A stretch of 64,000 nucleotides of DNA from Geotrypetes seraphini (Eukaryota; Chordata; Amphibia; Gymnophiona; Dermophiidae), in NCBI RefSeq assembly GCF_902459505.1, contig NC_047084.1, positions 314,293,963 to 314,357,962 of the forward strand, read 5' to 3'. Positions 41,991-54,127 of this stretch are shown here, piece after piece. A program made the translations under genes and the position numbers. The stretch's first letter is position 1. Every line of letters starts with the position of its first letter. The notes beneath the pieces are model-generated. The model was not told where the DNA came from, did no database searches, and saw only the letters and a list, made by a program, of their open reading frames with translations.

Positions 41991-44900
41991 AAGATGAAAT
42001 GTGACGTAGCGGACCAGATTGATGCTGTTGGCTTTCCAACACAATTTCCCTTTCTTATAACAAATAACACTATTCCAACCAGGTAGTTTTGAGACACTGA
42101 ATTCTATTCAAACAGGCTTTTTCCCCCATTCTGTACTTGTGGGGGAAAAATGTTTTTATTGAATAAAGTGCAGTGTATGTTAAGCCATTATATGTATATG
42201 AAACAAGGTGACACGGTGCTTTTCTCCTGTCATTAAGGGGGCTATTTTATAAAAGGTGTTTATAAAAGGCCCGTTATGAGCATCAATGTCTGCGATGGCA
42301 TTCAAGCGAGTAAAAGCACACGTGTGTCAAAATTCTGCTTAAGAGCTATTCTACAAATACTTGAATAGCACAAATTTGCAAGAGGGGCTCAATTATGCGT
42401 ATAAATTATAGAATAAGGTAATTTACACACAATTTCCAGCATTTAGATGCTGACACACCAGCTCTGTGGTTGGCGTTCAAAGCTTGCACCTAAATGTTAA
42501 GTACACCAGGTTAGTATTCTAAAAAGGAAAGGAGGCACTTACAGTCTTTTACAGAACAGGCTCCTACTGGGTGCCCCGTCATCGAATTTCTCTATTAAAG
42601 GCAATTCTGTAACCTTGACGCGTACATTTTTGAGCTCTTTGTGTGGGTAAATGTTTGTAATACCGGCATTTGTGTGTCTACGGGAATTTATACATCAACT
42701 TCAAATACTCCAGTAAAATGCTTGTACTGGGAGCTTATATACTCAAATACCTACCCCCCTGATATCACCAGATATATATAGATTGAATTCTTCACAAACA
42801 TCGGTCCTGGGGAAAATGCCTCAGAAGCTGCAGGGTAAACTTTGCTCTGGAGCTATGAAGGGGAGCTTAGGTTGCTCACTTTCTCCCCTCCATACTTCTA
42901 TCATAGGCAAAAACAACCCCATATGTGACTTAAAGGGTAATTCAAATAAAAAAAATAAACAAAAGCAAGCAGCACTTATCTTTTCCTTAACGGAGTGAAA
43001 CTTTTCAGTTCAGTGCTAGCTCATCATAAGCCTTCCAGCTTTCTAGTGCTAGCAGGGTGTCTAAGCGCCATCCTGCAAACATCCGCAGAACTTACATGGT
43101 GCATATTTGCAAGGGGTGGGGTGTAGACAGAACAGCAGCATGGGCAGGACTTAGGCAGGGCTCCCAGTAATGGAGGTAACTTGCAGAATATTGTATGCTA
43201 CGTCATAGGGCCACATTCTGATGGGCACAGCCGTCAGCTCTGTCAGAGGGAGCCAGGGCTGGTGGAGTTGATGGCTTTGCATACCACATTACGGCCCCCC
43301 AGTTTCTACCTACACCCCCTTTCTTGCTGCACCTGGGGCAGACCATCCCCACTGCCCTGCACTGTTTAGGCTCCCAAATCTATGCCAGCTCTAGGGCCGC
43401 TGTAACTGTCGGTGTCTAAATATTAGGCATGCCAATACACTAGCATCCTCGTTTCTGTTTTAGAAAAGGTGCCTAGCACGTAATCTTGGAGTGCCCATTT
43501 TTAGAACTGCCTCTTCAAAGCAGAGCCTACTTAGGCACGGTTTTAGAAAATCATATAGGCGCCTATGTGATTTTCTAAAACACATGCATAAGCAGCAGAA
43601 ATTGCATCCACAGTGCAGGCACGGACATTTACACCAGGTCCACCCCAGCCGTACATGTCTTCAGCTACATAAGTTGTGTGTGCGTAAATTGACATATTTT
43701 ATAATCTGCACACGTACTTGCAAACGCCATCCCATTCCGCTCAAACACCACCCCTGTACCTGCCTACTTGCTATCATGTCAGTACATGTACTTTTACCCG
43801 TGGTATGCTCAAAAACTTGAATTTATATAATTACGGTACTTCCAAAATGCTCCTCATGCTAAATGTGACATGTAGGTCTAGATATGGGTAAGAAATACAG
43901 CACAGTTCAGATCAATTTTTCTTCTTTCTGTGAAACCAATTTGCTTATGCTTCAGTGGCACGAATCAAGGGAGAGACAGTCCATTATTATTCTAGCCACA
44001 TACCACAAATATGAACAAGTTCAAACTGAAATACAGGTCAGCAAGCAACGTCAGCAACTGAGATGTCATTACCTTCAATGAAGTATGCATGGGGGAAGCA
44101 CAACTGTTGGAAACCAAAATGATTTTAAACTCTCACAGAAAAAAAAGAGAGTTCCCCATTATGTACCTGATATAACGTCAACAGATGCATTATGCTGTTG
44201 TGTGGGCGCTCTGATAATCAGGGGGTGGGAAAGCCCCAACAACTTTAGAATAAAGCTGGAACAGATTTGCACAAATACTAAACTATCCGCAGTGACACTG
44301 TGATTGCATCCTGAGGATACAGGAAGTCTACAGTGCTACCAAGGGACCCCACTGTAGCATGAAAACTGTGGCCTGAACCATAAAGGGTTTAACTTGTAAC
44401 CATGTCTGTGCATCATTTGCAGGTGAGTTATCTGTTGCAATCGACAGTTGCTTATGCTAGCATGTCCCTTGGGTTTTGAATGCTTTGGTTTCTCTGTTAA
44501 TGACTGACTTTTTTAAAAATTGTTTTGTTACAGTTTTCCTAGAAGTGGTTACAGAGAAAGCGATGAGAGATATTTTGGCTGCATTCCTATGCCCTTTTGC
44601 CTGAACTTAGGAAACCTCAAGTGCTTCTGCCTCTGGGCCTTTGGTTATGTCCTGTGCATCATTCCTGCCTGATCTATAAATGTTTTCTATGTTCAATTAG
44701 AGGGAGGGGTGTCTCATTTTAGCAACATCACTATTCTACTCATCTAGAACATCCTCTATCAACGTAGCTCATTTAAAAAAAACCCAAAAAACAATGCCAC
44801 AAACGTTGATTAACCATGGAAATGGCAGGTCCATCATTAGGATCTATCTGAAAATTCCAGCAGGACATTGGCATTATTATAATACTCCTTTTTGTTTAAA

Positions 44901-45849
44901 AATATTACACTTAAAAAACAAAAAAAAAAATGTATTCATACTAATACAACACACCAGCATGTAGCTCTAGAACTGCATCTTTTTAAGAGCAAACGAAAGG
45001 CTGGATGGCAGAAGGAACTGGTGAGTCACTCCCAGTTTCCAATGCCTCTTATCAGAGATTTAAACACCAAATCAAGGCAGTGGAGACCCAAGCTGATCCA
45101 GCGATTTCTTAGGCTCCTGAGCCAGCTGCTCACTCAGTCCTTCCTTTCTCTTTTTGTATCAAGGCAGGTCAGCAGTGAGAACACAGGAAGGGACACAGCA
45201 GAGGGCTTCACGGGGCTTTTCAGATCCATATTGGCGGTCTCAGAGCTAGCCAAGTTTTCAGGATGTGCACAATTTGCATATGCAGTTTCCTGATATATGC
45301 AGATTCATCTTATGCATATTCATTGTGAGTATCTTGAAACCCTGACTGAGGGTGTTCCCAGGACGCCAGCCAAAATATCTTGTGAGAACACTGATTTTGG
45401 ACCCAGCCAACCAAATCTTTTATTGCATGGGTACCACTGGCAATAACTTTGATAAGTTCAACAAGAAAATGTTTTCATTTTAAGAAGCAAAGTTTCAGCT
45501 CGAAATACCTTTTACTGAGCAGATGTTTTGAATGTACTAGGCCAGGGATGGATATCTTCCTCTTTGGCTGATTTTCTTTGTCTAATCTAGACTTCCTGCA
45601 GATCATGGAAGACAGAACAAACTGCAAAGTAACACTTTCAGACAAAATGATGTGAATCATAACTCCATGACTGTTTTTTTTTTAAAACAAAATTTTAAAT
45701 TTAATAGCACCATCGGCTTCTCTCTGCCTCTTAACATGATTTTAAAAACTGCATCAATTAACCTGCATTGATGCTTTACATGAACCTGTTAGATCATATG
45801 GTCGACTACTTAGACAGCCTTAGGGATACAGTATGTGGCTAAAATAGGA
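41991..45849. other. long stretch without a recognisable gene
   Basis: Several palindromic scraps (42237-42600 with GGGGGCTATTTTATAAAAGG; 43440-43580 with CTTAGGCACGGTTTTAGAAA) look like decayed MITEs. A degraded TGCATATTCATTGTGAGTAT palindromic-MITE piece lies at about 45295-45360. Open frames are short and without motifs. Confidence 0.35.
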
Positions 45850-46425
45850 TTTTATATAAAATTGCATTAATAACCTTCAAAACACTTCAGTCCAAATCTC
45901 AATTTATTGAAAAATACCTGATTCCTTATGAGCTAACCTGCCTTCTCAGAACTTCAGATCGTAAACTCTTGAGCGCTCATTGCGAGTAATTGGCACCAAG
46001 CGTCAGGATATTTTTTCCGTAGTTGCTCCCCAACTATGGAACACTTTGCCCATTTTAGTTAGAGAAGAAACCAACATAGATCGCTTCAAGGACCTTCTTA
46101 AAAGCCATCTGTTCAAAGAAGCCTTCAATACCTAGTTCCCTTCCTTCATTCCTCTATTCAAGTTAACCAAAGAAACAAGAGACAGCATTTACCCTCCTTA
46201 TGTCTTCTCCTTTAATGTCTTCTATCCTTTTCAATTGTATTTCTCTCCCATCTACCTATCGTTTCATGTTAGTCCTGTTTTGATAAAACTTTGTTTAGTA
46301 AGCCACTTAAATAATGTTTTCTCTCTTTTAAAGTTAGTATTGTTATTGGCGTTTATATTTTAATTGTAAACTCGCTTAATATTTTGATAAGTGATAGAAT
46401 CAAATTTTAATAAAAACCTGAAACA
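45850..46425 (+). mobile_element. L2-clade LINE 3' end
   Basis: Degraded coding remnants give VAPQLWNTLPILVREETNID-like sequence (about 46020-46080). The 3' UTR ends ATCAAATTTTAATAAAAACC, as in the copy at 18880-20345. Frame-broken. Confidence 0.75.
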
Positions 46426-46790
46426 TGGTTACCAGGTAGCCTGCTCCTGATGGGATGTACAAAATTGTGAAATTTTGCAAGTGTTTTCTAAAATCACCAT
46501 AAACGTCATGATTGACAAGAATAAGGGAAAATTTGGGAGAACCAGAAAAAGTCACAGGCTTTTCTAAAACACTGCAAAACACTACAGAATTGCCACTATA
46601 CTTTTTTTGTGCATCTTAGGAAACTTTACTTGGCAATACACACATCGACATCCAGCAACAACTGAGACAAAGTAAACTAGCTAAATTAATCTGGGTTTTT
46701 TTTATCATCATGGGGAAATTTATGCATCCTTTGGGATGAACCAGACCCAGCCATTCCATGTGACGTCTATGGGCCTGTATTAGGGTTACC

Positions 46791-47079
46791 AGAAATCAGG
46801 ATTTCTCCGGACATCTGGTAACCTTACAGAGACTTTATAGAGACTCCTTTTGAAGATATGTCTGGGGGTCCGGATGGCTTTTCAAAATCCGGCACTTTAT
46901 CCAGGTTTTGAAAAGAAATCGCATCGGGAGGGGGCATCTGCACATGCACGGATGCCTTTCTGCCTAATAAACGGGCAGTGGGGGGCGGGGCATAACAAGG
47001 CAGGGTTGTGTGGAACTGGATGAGCCTGGGGGCGGGTCTAGGGGTTCGGATTTTACAGATGTAAAATCTGGTAACCCTA
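46791..47079. mobile_element. hAT-type MITE with TAGGGTTACCAGA ends
   Basis: Starts TAGGGTTACCAGAAATC and ends AAATCTGGTAACCCTA. Flanked by GCCTGTAT and GCCTGTAC (7 of 8 match). A related copy lies at 53757-54111. Confidence 0.78.
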
Positions 47080-47144
47080 GCCTGTACCTCCTTTTTTCAC
47101 TAAAAACAATGGAACTACATAGTGCATCTGGTTTACCTCTAAGA

Positions 47145-47317
47145 CACGAATCTCAAAGTCCCTCCTTGAGGGCCGCAATCCAGTCGGGCTTTCAGGATTT
47201 CCCCAATGAATATACATGAGATCTATGTGCATGCACTGCTTTCAATGCATATTCATTGGGGAAATCCTGAAAACCCGACTGGATTGCAGCCCTCAAGGAG
47301 GGACTTTGAGATCCCTG
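47145..47317. mobile_element. palindromic hAT MITE, 173-bp family
   Basis: The arms CTCAAAGTCCCTCCTTGAGG and its complement bracket AATGAATATACATG. Perfect 8-bp duplication CTCTAAGA (47137-47144 and 47318-47325). Identical in length to the copy at 54354-54526. Confidence 0.9.
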
Positions 47318-47620
47318 CTCTAAGACTATCCAAATAAGGAAACTATTTTGCGAGTGTTTTGTAACAGTCATGTTGACACTCTTGAAGAGGAATGAATGTC
47401 GGTACGCGGCCTGTTCTTCCTGAGATGCTCTTCAAGTTTCTGCAATTCAAGTTTCCAAAAGCCACAAACATCTCTGGGTTCCAGGTGAACCACAATATTT
47501 ATGAGATAGATTAATATATACGTAAATATAAATAGGGTGAATGTGCAATAGCTGGTTACCTTAAAAGCCAAGCCAATTTGCAGCACAGGAAAAATCAAGT
47601 TATCTTCAGCTGCTCTACAA

Positions 47621-48089
47621 CAGTGTTCTTCAACCACCGGTCCATGGACCAGTGCCGGTCCACAGAAATTTCCTGCCGGTCCACAGGGCCAGCACATGCA
47701 TCAGGCCCAACACAGTGTTCTTCAACCGCCGGTCCACGGTGCGATCAATGCGGCGTTATCTTAGGGTCAGCTTCCTCTTCCTAACTGATTCAGTGCACAA
47801 AGCCACAGGCAGTGGCTCCTACGGGCATCCTGCGCCTGGACTGGAAGCCTTCTCTCTGACGTTGCAACGTCAGAGGGAAGGCTTCCAGATGAGGCAAGGG
47901 ACGTGCAAGGTGCAATTAGTACTATTATGGGGGCGGGGTCTGGGGTAGACATTGGGTAGAGATGGGCGGGGTCTGGCCCACGACTTAGCCCAGTGTTCTT
48001 CAACCGCCGGTCCATGGACCGATGCTGGTCCACAGAATAATTTTTTTATTTTTGCCAGTCCATAGGTATAAAAAGGTTGAAAAACACTG
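47621..48089. mobile_element. composite hAT with three copies of the left end
   Basis: Starts CAGTGTTCTTCAACCACCGG and ends AGGTTGAAAAACACTG, with a perfect duplication CTCTACAA (47613-47620 and 48090-48097). The left-end sequence recurs in direct orientation at 47713 and 47991 (CAGTGTTCTTCAACCGCCGG). A GC-rich palindrome, TCTCTGACGTTGCAACGTCAGA, lies at about 47851-47872. Confidence 0.88.
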
Positions 48090-48436
48090 CTCTACAATAT
48101 GACATGTCTTGGTGTTTTCATCTGATCACCCCCATCCTAGCTGATATCTGACAGCTGTGCCTCGGGATTGATCCGATTCTACTGCAGTGTGAGGCTATTT
48201 CAGCACCACTCGTGCTGTCCTACACCAGACGCAGCGGAGTCAGACCAACTGTTCACTCCCTACACTCTCGCTTTACTTCCTAACTCCCAGTTCTATTTAT
48301 AAATCTTGTTTAAAATCAATATGGGATTTATAGTTTGGTTCTGCCCTAAACAATGTTAGAAAAATATTTAACTCGCAGCTCCAAAATAATGATGTTATTT
48401 TTATTTTTAGATATACCTGGAACTCTAACCAATATC

Positions 48437-48609
48437 ACAATATTATATAAATTCCCAGTATAACCCACTCTATGTCAACTTGTAAACGTGTATCTTTGGG
48501 ACCTCAGCACCACACTCCAAGGGACCTTGGAGTGGTGGTGCCGAGGCCCGAAGATATACGTTCACAAGTTGACATAAAGTGGGTTACACTGGGAATTTAT
48601 ATAATATTG
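48437..48609. repeat. spacer-free inverted repeat, about 86-bp arms
   Basis: The left arm (48437-48522) and right arm (48523-48609) are near-perfect complements (CACCACACTCCAAGG / CCTTGGAGTGGTGGTG at the centre). No target duplication or known MITE ends were found at its edges. Confidence 0.85.
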
Positions 48610-48881
48610 AGAAAGCTACATTTCTTGAAAGAGAAGCCATCTGTTTTTTCTACTGCACTGTTTGTTGTTCAAGGATGGACCTAAGATATCAAACTGGGAG
48701 CTGCATATTATTATAAAGCATTAAGTACATGAAGATTTTAACTATTTCTGCTATACAGGAAAATATGTACACTAGATACATGCAAGAAATGAAATCACCT
48801 CTCTGTAAACGCCAGCGCTGTGGGATACTTTATACTGCCTTACACAGACTTGGCCAATACACACTCTTTCCACTCTAAAAC

Positions 48882-49063
48882 AGGGTTGTCCAACGTCAAT
48901 CCTTGAGTGCCACAATTCAGTCGGGTTTTCGGGATTTCCCCCATGAATTTGCATGAGACCTATTTGCATGCACTGCTTCCATTGTACGCAAATAATCTCA
49001 TGCATATTCATTTGGGAAATCTTGAAACCCCGACCTGGCGAGGGCCGAAGTTAGACACCCCTG
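48882..49063. mobile_element. palindromic hAT MITE, diverged member
   Basis: Starts CAGGGTTGTCCAACGTCAAT and ends GAAGTTAGACACCCCTG, with central CATGAATTTGCATG. Same architecture as 47145-47317 but more mutated, and no clear target duplication. Confidence 0.7.
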
Positions 49064-49650
49064 CTTTGTTAGTCACACCAAAGGCAGCATTACAAAGCTG
49101 CACAGCTATTCGTACACTGACAACTTATTACTTAGCAGAACAGCAGCCTTTCCACTCTGGAATTTCCTGCAGACGAGCCTGTTTTATTTGCATTCAGTGG
49201 TTCCTTTTTAGAACTTTTGGTGTAAAAAAACAAAGAACAACTTTAATCTGGTCCTTCCAAGTAAATCTTATGCAATAGTTATTACTGCACCAAAATTCTT
49301 TCTATCAGATCAGTGTGTTGGCTCCCCATTATTGTTTATACTGTGGTGATTCAATATTTTTCTTTCCCTCTTCACTCAGCTTTGAGCAAAATTAAGCAAA
49401 CATTGCTCTGTGTCTCTGTAGGGCAAATGGAAAAATATCAGACTTCATGTCACTGTGCCACTGTGTCATGATGGCCGCTATTTACTAATCCGTGTTAGGT
49501 GTTTAGAAGGTAATTCCGTTAAATAGACGCTAAATTTATGCACATGCTATACCACAAATCTATCAAGGTAGTGTTCTGTAAATACAGACCTATCTTGCAT
49601 ACTGCACACATTTGGAAAAGGGGTGTGCACATGAGAAGAGTGGCAAGTCA

Positions 49651-49765
49651 AATGTGCGCGTGGACAATTGCGCGCAGATAACTGAGCGCAAGACAATTCA
49701 GCGCAACCACAATTCAGCGCAAGACAACTGAGCGCAATGACAATTGAGCACACAAAATGGCGCGC
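49651..49765 (+). repeat. short tandem motif GACAATTGAGCGCAA, about 6 copies
   Basis: Units of 15-20 bp alternate GACAATTG/GATAACTG/GACAATTCAG with GCGCAA or GCGCGC. The array ends in GGCGCGCCA. It sits just left of the MITE at 49821. Confidence 0.7.
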
Positions 49766-49820
49766 CACAAAAGGTTAACAACACAATCATGCACATGTAC
49801 GGTATACGATTCTTTTAATG

Positions 49821-50147
49821 CAATGTCTTGCAAACTTTGTCAAGCTGCGGCACATGAAATGTAGTGGCTGCGGATTGAGGTATCTGGAAGTGCGCGGACG
49901 TCGTCACGTCAATGTCCATGTATGCATGAAGGCCCTACAGACAGGCCTTGAGCTGTTGTGAGGGGTGCCACAAGGGAAGATGTGTCGAGAGGAGAGGCAC
50001 TGGTGCTGGCTGATTGCCTACAGGATGTGCCTCTCGCCACGAGAGACACGGCCTGTAGGCAGTCAGCCGGTGTCAGCAACTCTCCTCCTCCCCGGCGTCT
50101 TGTGGCACACCTGAAATCTCGGGAGGCCCACAGTTTGCGATACACCG
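49821..50147. mobile_element. non-autonomous hAT MITE, family 1, second copy
   Basis: Starts CAATGTCTTGCAAACTTTGT, ends CACAGTTTGCGATACACCG, perfect duplication TTTTAATG (49813-49820 and 50148-50155). Shares TGCCTACAG...CTGTAGGCAGTCAGCC inner arms with 281-636. Confidence 0.85.
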
Positions 50148-50155
50148 TTTTAATG

Positions 50156-50555
50156 GTTCACGTTTGGAAATATTGCAGTCGATAATGTTATGCAGTTTGG
50201 GTTATGTGACTTTTACTTTAATTAACTGTTCTTTTGTGGACTTGAAAGAAAAAAAGGGTAAGGGAGCAAGTGTTTCAAAATGGAATCTAGACAAAAATTT
50301 ATGTAAAAAGCCGTGTTCTGGATCCAGCTTATTTCTTTGTTACTACAGTTGCCGATACTCTGAATGATTATTATGGAATTTATTCACTAATAAAAAGATT
50401 TAAGCTAAAGGAAATTAGGCACCCACACTGCTTTGCAAAACAGGCTCATACCAGGTATTCCCTGGGTGCTAACGGTAGGCACAGTTATAGGATTGCCTTT
50501 TTACTGTGGATTTTGAGAGGTGATGACCGTTAACATGCTCATTGAACTTTATGAT
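50156..50555. other. unassigned sequence
   Basis: AT-rich with MITE-like scraps (GCACCCACACTGCTTTGCAA near 50420). No gene. Confidence 0.3.
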
Positions 50556-50697
50556 AGAAACATAGAAACATAGAAGATGATGGCAGAAAAGGGCTACAAG
50601 CCCATCAAGTCTGCCCACTCTGCTTACCCACCCCCTGTCTATGCCCTAATGACCCAATTTCCTTATCTTGAAACCTCGTAGGGATCCCACATGGGAT
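50556..50697 (-). mobile_element. CR1 3' tail fragment
   Basis: Read on plus it begins GAAACATAGAAACATAGAAG and continues CCCATCAAGTCTGCCCAC to GGGATCCCACATGG. It is the reverse complement of the CR1 3' end seen at 21276-21586. Confidence 0.85.
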
Positions 50698-51194
50698 AGA
50701 AGCAGGGAAGCGCTGGGACATGTGGCTTTGCTGGCAACAGAGCTGTGAATATAAGTAAGCCATTAGCATGGCAGATAACACAAATGTTAACCACATCTTC
50801 AGAAGTGTCCTCAACTGTATTCCGCATAAGCAGCCACACCGTTAACATGCAGGAGCGCTGCCTGGCATAAGCAGCTTGGCCGCCTTCTCTCCAGCGCCAG
50901 AACATCCCCTGCAGTTAAGAGATTCTGCGGATTAACTGCAAAACCTTACAAAGGTTTAGCAAACAGGGACCAAAATGTATTAAGCGCTGAAGGTAACAGC
51001 TTAGATCATACCAGTGAGACGCTGCACTTTTGCCGAAAGGGCATTTTTTAAGTGATCGCCAATTAGACGTACAAAACACAAGACAATGCACTCGTGGAAA
51101 CAGATTCAACAAATAGCGCCCCAAGTTATGTTCCGGAATGATCTGCACTACACTAGAATGCTGCAGAAGGTGCTCTGCACAGAATAACCTTTAC
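50698..51194. other. unassigned sequence
   Basis: AACCGTTAACATGCAGGAGCG and similar phrases near 50770-50850 hint at a decayed MITE (GCATGTTAACG on both strands at 50528 and 50840). No gene. Confidence 0.3.
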
Positions 51195-51400
51195 ATAGTA
51201 GATGACGACAGATAAAGACCCGAATAGTCCATCCAGTCTGCCCAACCTGATTCAATTTAAATTTTTTAATTTTTTTTCTTCTTAGCTATTTTGGGGGCAA
51301 GAAGCCAAAGCTCTACCCGGTACTGTGCTTGGGTTCCAACTGCCGAAATCTCTGTCAAAACCTACTCCAGCCCATCTACACCCTCTACATATATGTATCT
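51195..51400 (-). mobile_element. diverged CR1-type 3' tail
   Basis: TACATAGTAGATGACGACAG and CCATCCAGTCTGCCCAACCT parallel the CR1 tail at 50556-50697 but from another subfamily. Confidence 0.65.
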
Positions 51401-52467
51401 CATTCTAGGGGATGAGCATTTATACCTGCCAAAAACTGATGCGGGTGCTCGTGCCCAACTGATGGGAGTTAGGCGCGCAAATGCTGACATTTTATAACTG
51501 CACCTAAATTTTAGGAACGCCTCTGACATTTATGTGCAATGTAATAGAATAGGGTGTAGGACAGGTCCTTGCCCATTAATGCTGATAATTGATCATTAAT
51601 GCCCGATTGGCTAGTTTACGCACAGATCTGGGATCCGCACCCAAACTTGCGTGACCCATACAGAATTTGGTAGACAATGCTTACCCCTAAAAACGTTCAA
51701 AGAAAGTAATAACTGGTAAGTGACTTAAAACACTCACTACAAAAGAACACTAGGAAGCAGGACGGGTAAGTAGCAATATTGCCACATGAATTAATTTTTC
51801 TTTTTGTCTGTTCTTGTTTTTTCTCCAGCTCCTAATTCATGCGTCCACTGGATTCCTTCTATCACAAGCTGTCACATGCAAAAGCAGGGTTTATCTGGGG
51901 GTTATAGGCTCTTTGCTGGGTCCATGTTTAGCACAAATCCAAAGAACAAAAAAACCCCCCAAAACTACTGCTTTGAAGACTTTGTTTACTCAATCATTCT
52001 TTTATTTCACAACTGTGGACTTCTACTTTTGCTATGCAGATGTGAGCTCAGTGCAGCTGAAGGATGTTGCCAAAGTCACACTTCTACTTCTGAACTAGTG
52101 GGGAAGACTAACGAGAAATGGGCTTTCATTCCCTGCCTTTGGGTGTAGTCAGAGACATAACTCTCTTTACATTATCACGGCAGAGCCTGGAGTCAGAAAT
52201 CAATCACGAGACACTCTGGAGTAACTTTATGGTGTAAAGATTTCGAGAGCTATGAGCTTGTACACTGTAAATCTACAAAAAAATCAATCCAACCTTCCAC
52301 CATGACTGCCGCTTGCCCCCAGCCAAATCTTTTCAGTTTTTACTATAGCAATAAGGGCTAACAAAAAATCTATAAAGATTTTTGAGAATTATCCTCCCTT
52401 TGTCAGGGCAGGTTAGTAAGGAAACAGTGCATCTGCCCTGGGGTTAAACAGTACAAAGTAGCAGTAG
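51401..52467. other. unassigned sequence
   Basis: A 114-codon frame at 51804-52148 and an overlapping one lack motifs. No repeat recognised with confidence, apart from MITE-like scraps at 51450-51560. Confidence 0.3.
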
Positions 52468-52963
52468 CAGTGGTGTAGCCAGACTTGGTATTTCGTGTGG
52501 CCCTTTTCACAAACTACCCCCCCCCCCCATAGATATATAAAATATAGAGTATTTTAACTTTCCCCTTAGCCCCCTCCCGGCATCCAATATCTCTCCCCTC
52601 TGTCCACCCACAGCCTGGTAACTACCCCTCTCTCTAAACCCCTGCTCCTCCTCAGTGTACCTCAGAGGAGTCCAGTGGCCACAGTGATTCAATTTTGCTG
52701 GTCCCGCAGCTTTCCTTCCACTAGGTGCCCCTAGTGAGGAAACAGGAAGTTACATCATTGAGAGCAGGACATGGTAGAGGGAAGTAAAAAAAAAAAAATC
52801 ACTGGCTGCATCCACCAGACGCATCTGACATACATGGGGGGAGAGGGGAGTTTAGAGAGAGGAGCAGATCCTAGGCCACCAGCAGAGGAGAGGGAGAGAG
52901 GTGAGAGGTGCCACTGCTGGAAGGGCCTGAGCCCTTCTGGAACCATCCGTAGCTATGCCATTG
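52468..52963. mobile_element. hAT-like non-autonomous element
   Basis: Starts CAGTGGTGTAGCCAGACTTG and ends GTAGCTATGCCATTG, which pair as inverted ends (TGGNGTAGC). The target duplication is weak (AGCAGTAG / CAGAATAG). Another CAGTGGCGTACCTAGG start occurs at 61733. Confidence 0.6.
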
Positions 52964-53756
52964 CAGAATAGCTGATTTTTAGCCTCCCTGCATGTTTGTC
53001 CAGATTTCTTTTATTTAACTGTAAAGGAATATGCAATAAGGATGTGCCCAGTGGATTTATCAGTTTCTTTCATGCATTCATTTAAATACAGGCACACAAT
53101 CTCGTCGCTTAAATTCTGAAAACCAAAATGCTCCCAAAAAACTTTTTCCCCCCCTAAAGTTTGTCTGTCACCAAACATGCTCCGATGTGACACGATCAAC
53201 CTAAAATAGCTGCAGACTTCCCTATAACTAGCAGTGAGAAGCAGAAAATGATCAGTACTACAGTAACTGGTAAATACTGTTAAGCTGTGCAATACACTTT
53301 CACTGAGCTCCAAATTGTCCTGACCACCATCCTGAAATATTCCAAAACTCAAAATGTGTGTGGTCCCAGAGATTTTGGATACGAGATCATGTATCTGTAC
53401 AACTTTAATATTGTGCATTAATTTGTAGGTTAATGTAAACTACATATTAAGGTTCACTAATCAATGCACATCCATAATATACAAGCAATCTAAGGCCTAG
53501 CTAGCTCTGTACTGTCTAAACCCAGCGTAACAGCATTGTTTCTTCACTGACATGATGGAAGGAGGATAATTTGGAGAGCTGAATTAGAGCACAAGTATAG
53601 GTCATTTGTTGACCCCTATTTCTGCATTTTCAAGTGGACTGGCACAACTGCCTCACTGTGGGAGACCAGCGTTCAAGAGGATAATTTGATAAGCAGTCAC
53701 CTAATTAAAATGTCTTTTAAGGTGCCTATGTTAAGACTATTTTATAAAGGCTACTA
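52964..53756. other. unassigned; possible Tigger-like remnant
   Basis: ATTCCAAAACTCAAAATGTG and GATTTTGGATACGAGATCAT (53338-53390) resemble a terminal region of a pogo-type element. A 135-codon minus frame (53418-53011) overlaps it and has no known motif. Confidence 0.35.
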
Positions 53757-54111
53757 TAGGGTTACCAGACATCTGGGAAAACCTGGACATGTCCTATTTT
53801 TAAAGGACTGTCCAGGTGCTTGGAGGGATTTCCAAAACTCAGCAGTTTGTCCAGGGTTTGGAAGTCCCCGATCTCAGGGCTACTTCTGGAGGGAGTCTGC
53901 ACAGGCACGGACATCAATGTCATGATGTCATGAACATGCACATGATGTCATTGTGTCAATGTCCACGCATATGCAGACACCTGCCAGACACGGCCCCCAA
54001 GCTCGGGGAAGGAGACGAGAGGTTTGTTTTGGGTCGGGATTGGGGGGTAGAATGGGATAGGACTGAGGGTAGAATGGGGTGGGCCAGGTGTCCTCTTTTT
54101 TTAAAACCCTA
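53757..54111. mobile_element. hAT-type MITE with TAGGGTTACCAGA end, copy 2
   Basis: Starts TAGGGTTACCAGACATC, ends TTTTTTTAAAACCCTA, with diverged 8-bp flanks GGCTACTA / GGTTAGTA. Internal ATGATGTCATGA repeats thrice near 53915-53960. Confidence 0.65.
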
Positions 54112-54127
54112 GGTTAGTAGGCATCTA

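Noticed and set aside
47145-47317. Possible microRNA-type hairpin
   Set aside because: A perfect 8-bp duplication and a second equal-length copy show it is a MITE; any small RNA role would be secondary.
53011-53418. A 135-codon minus-strand frame
   Set aside because: It overlaps a Tigger-like terminal remnant and shows no known domain or conserved exon edge.
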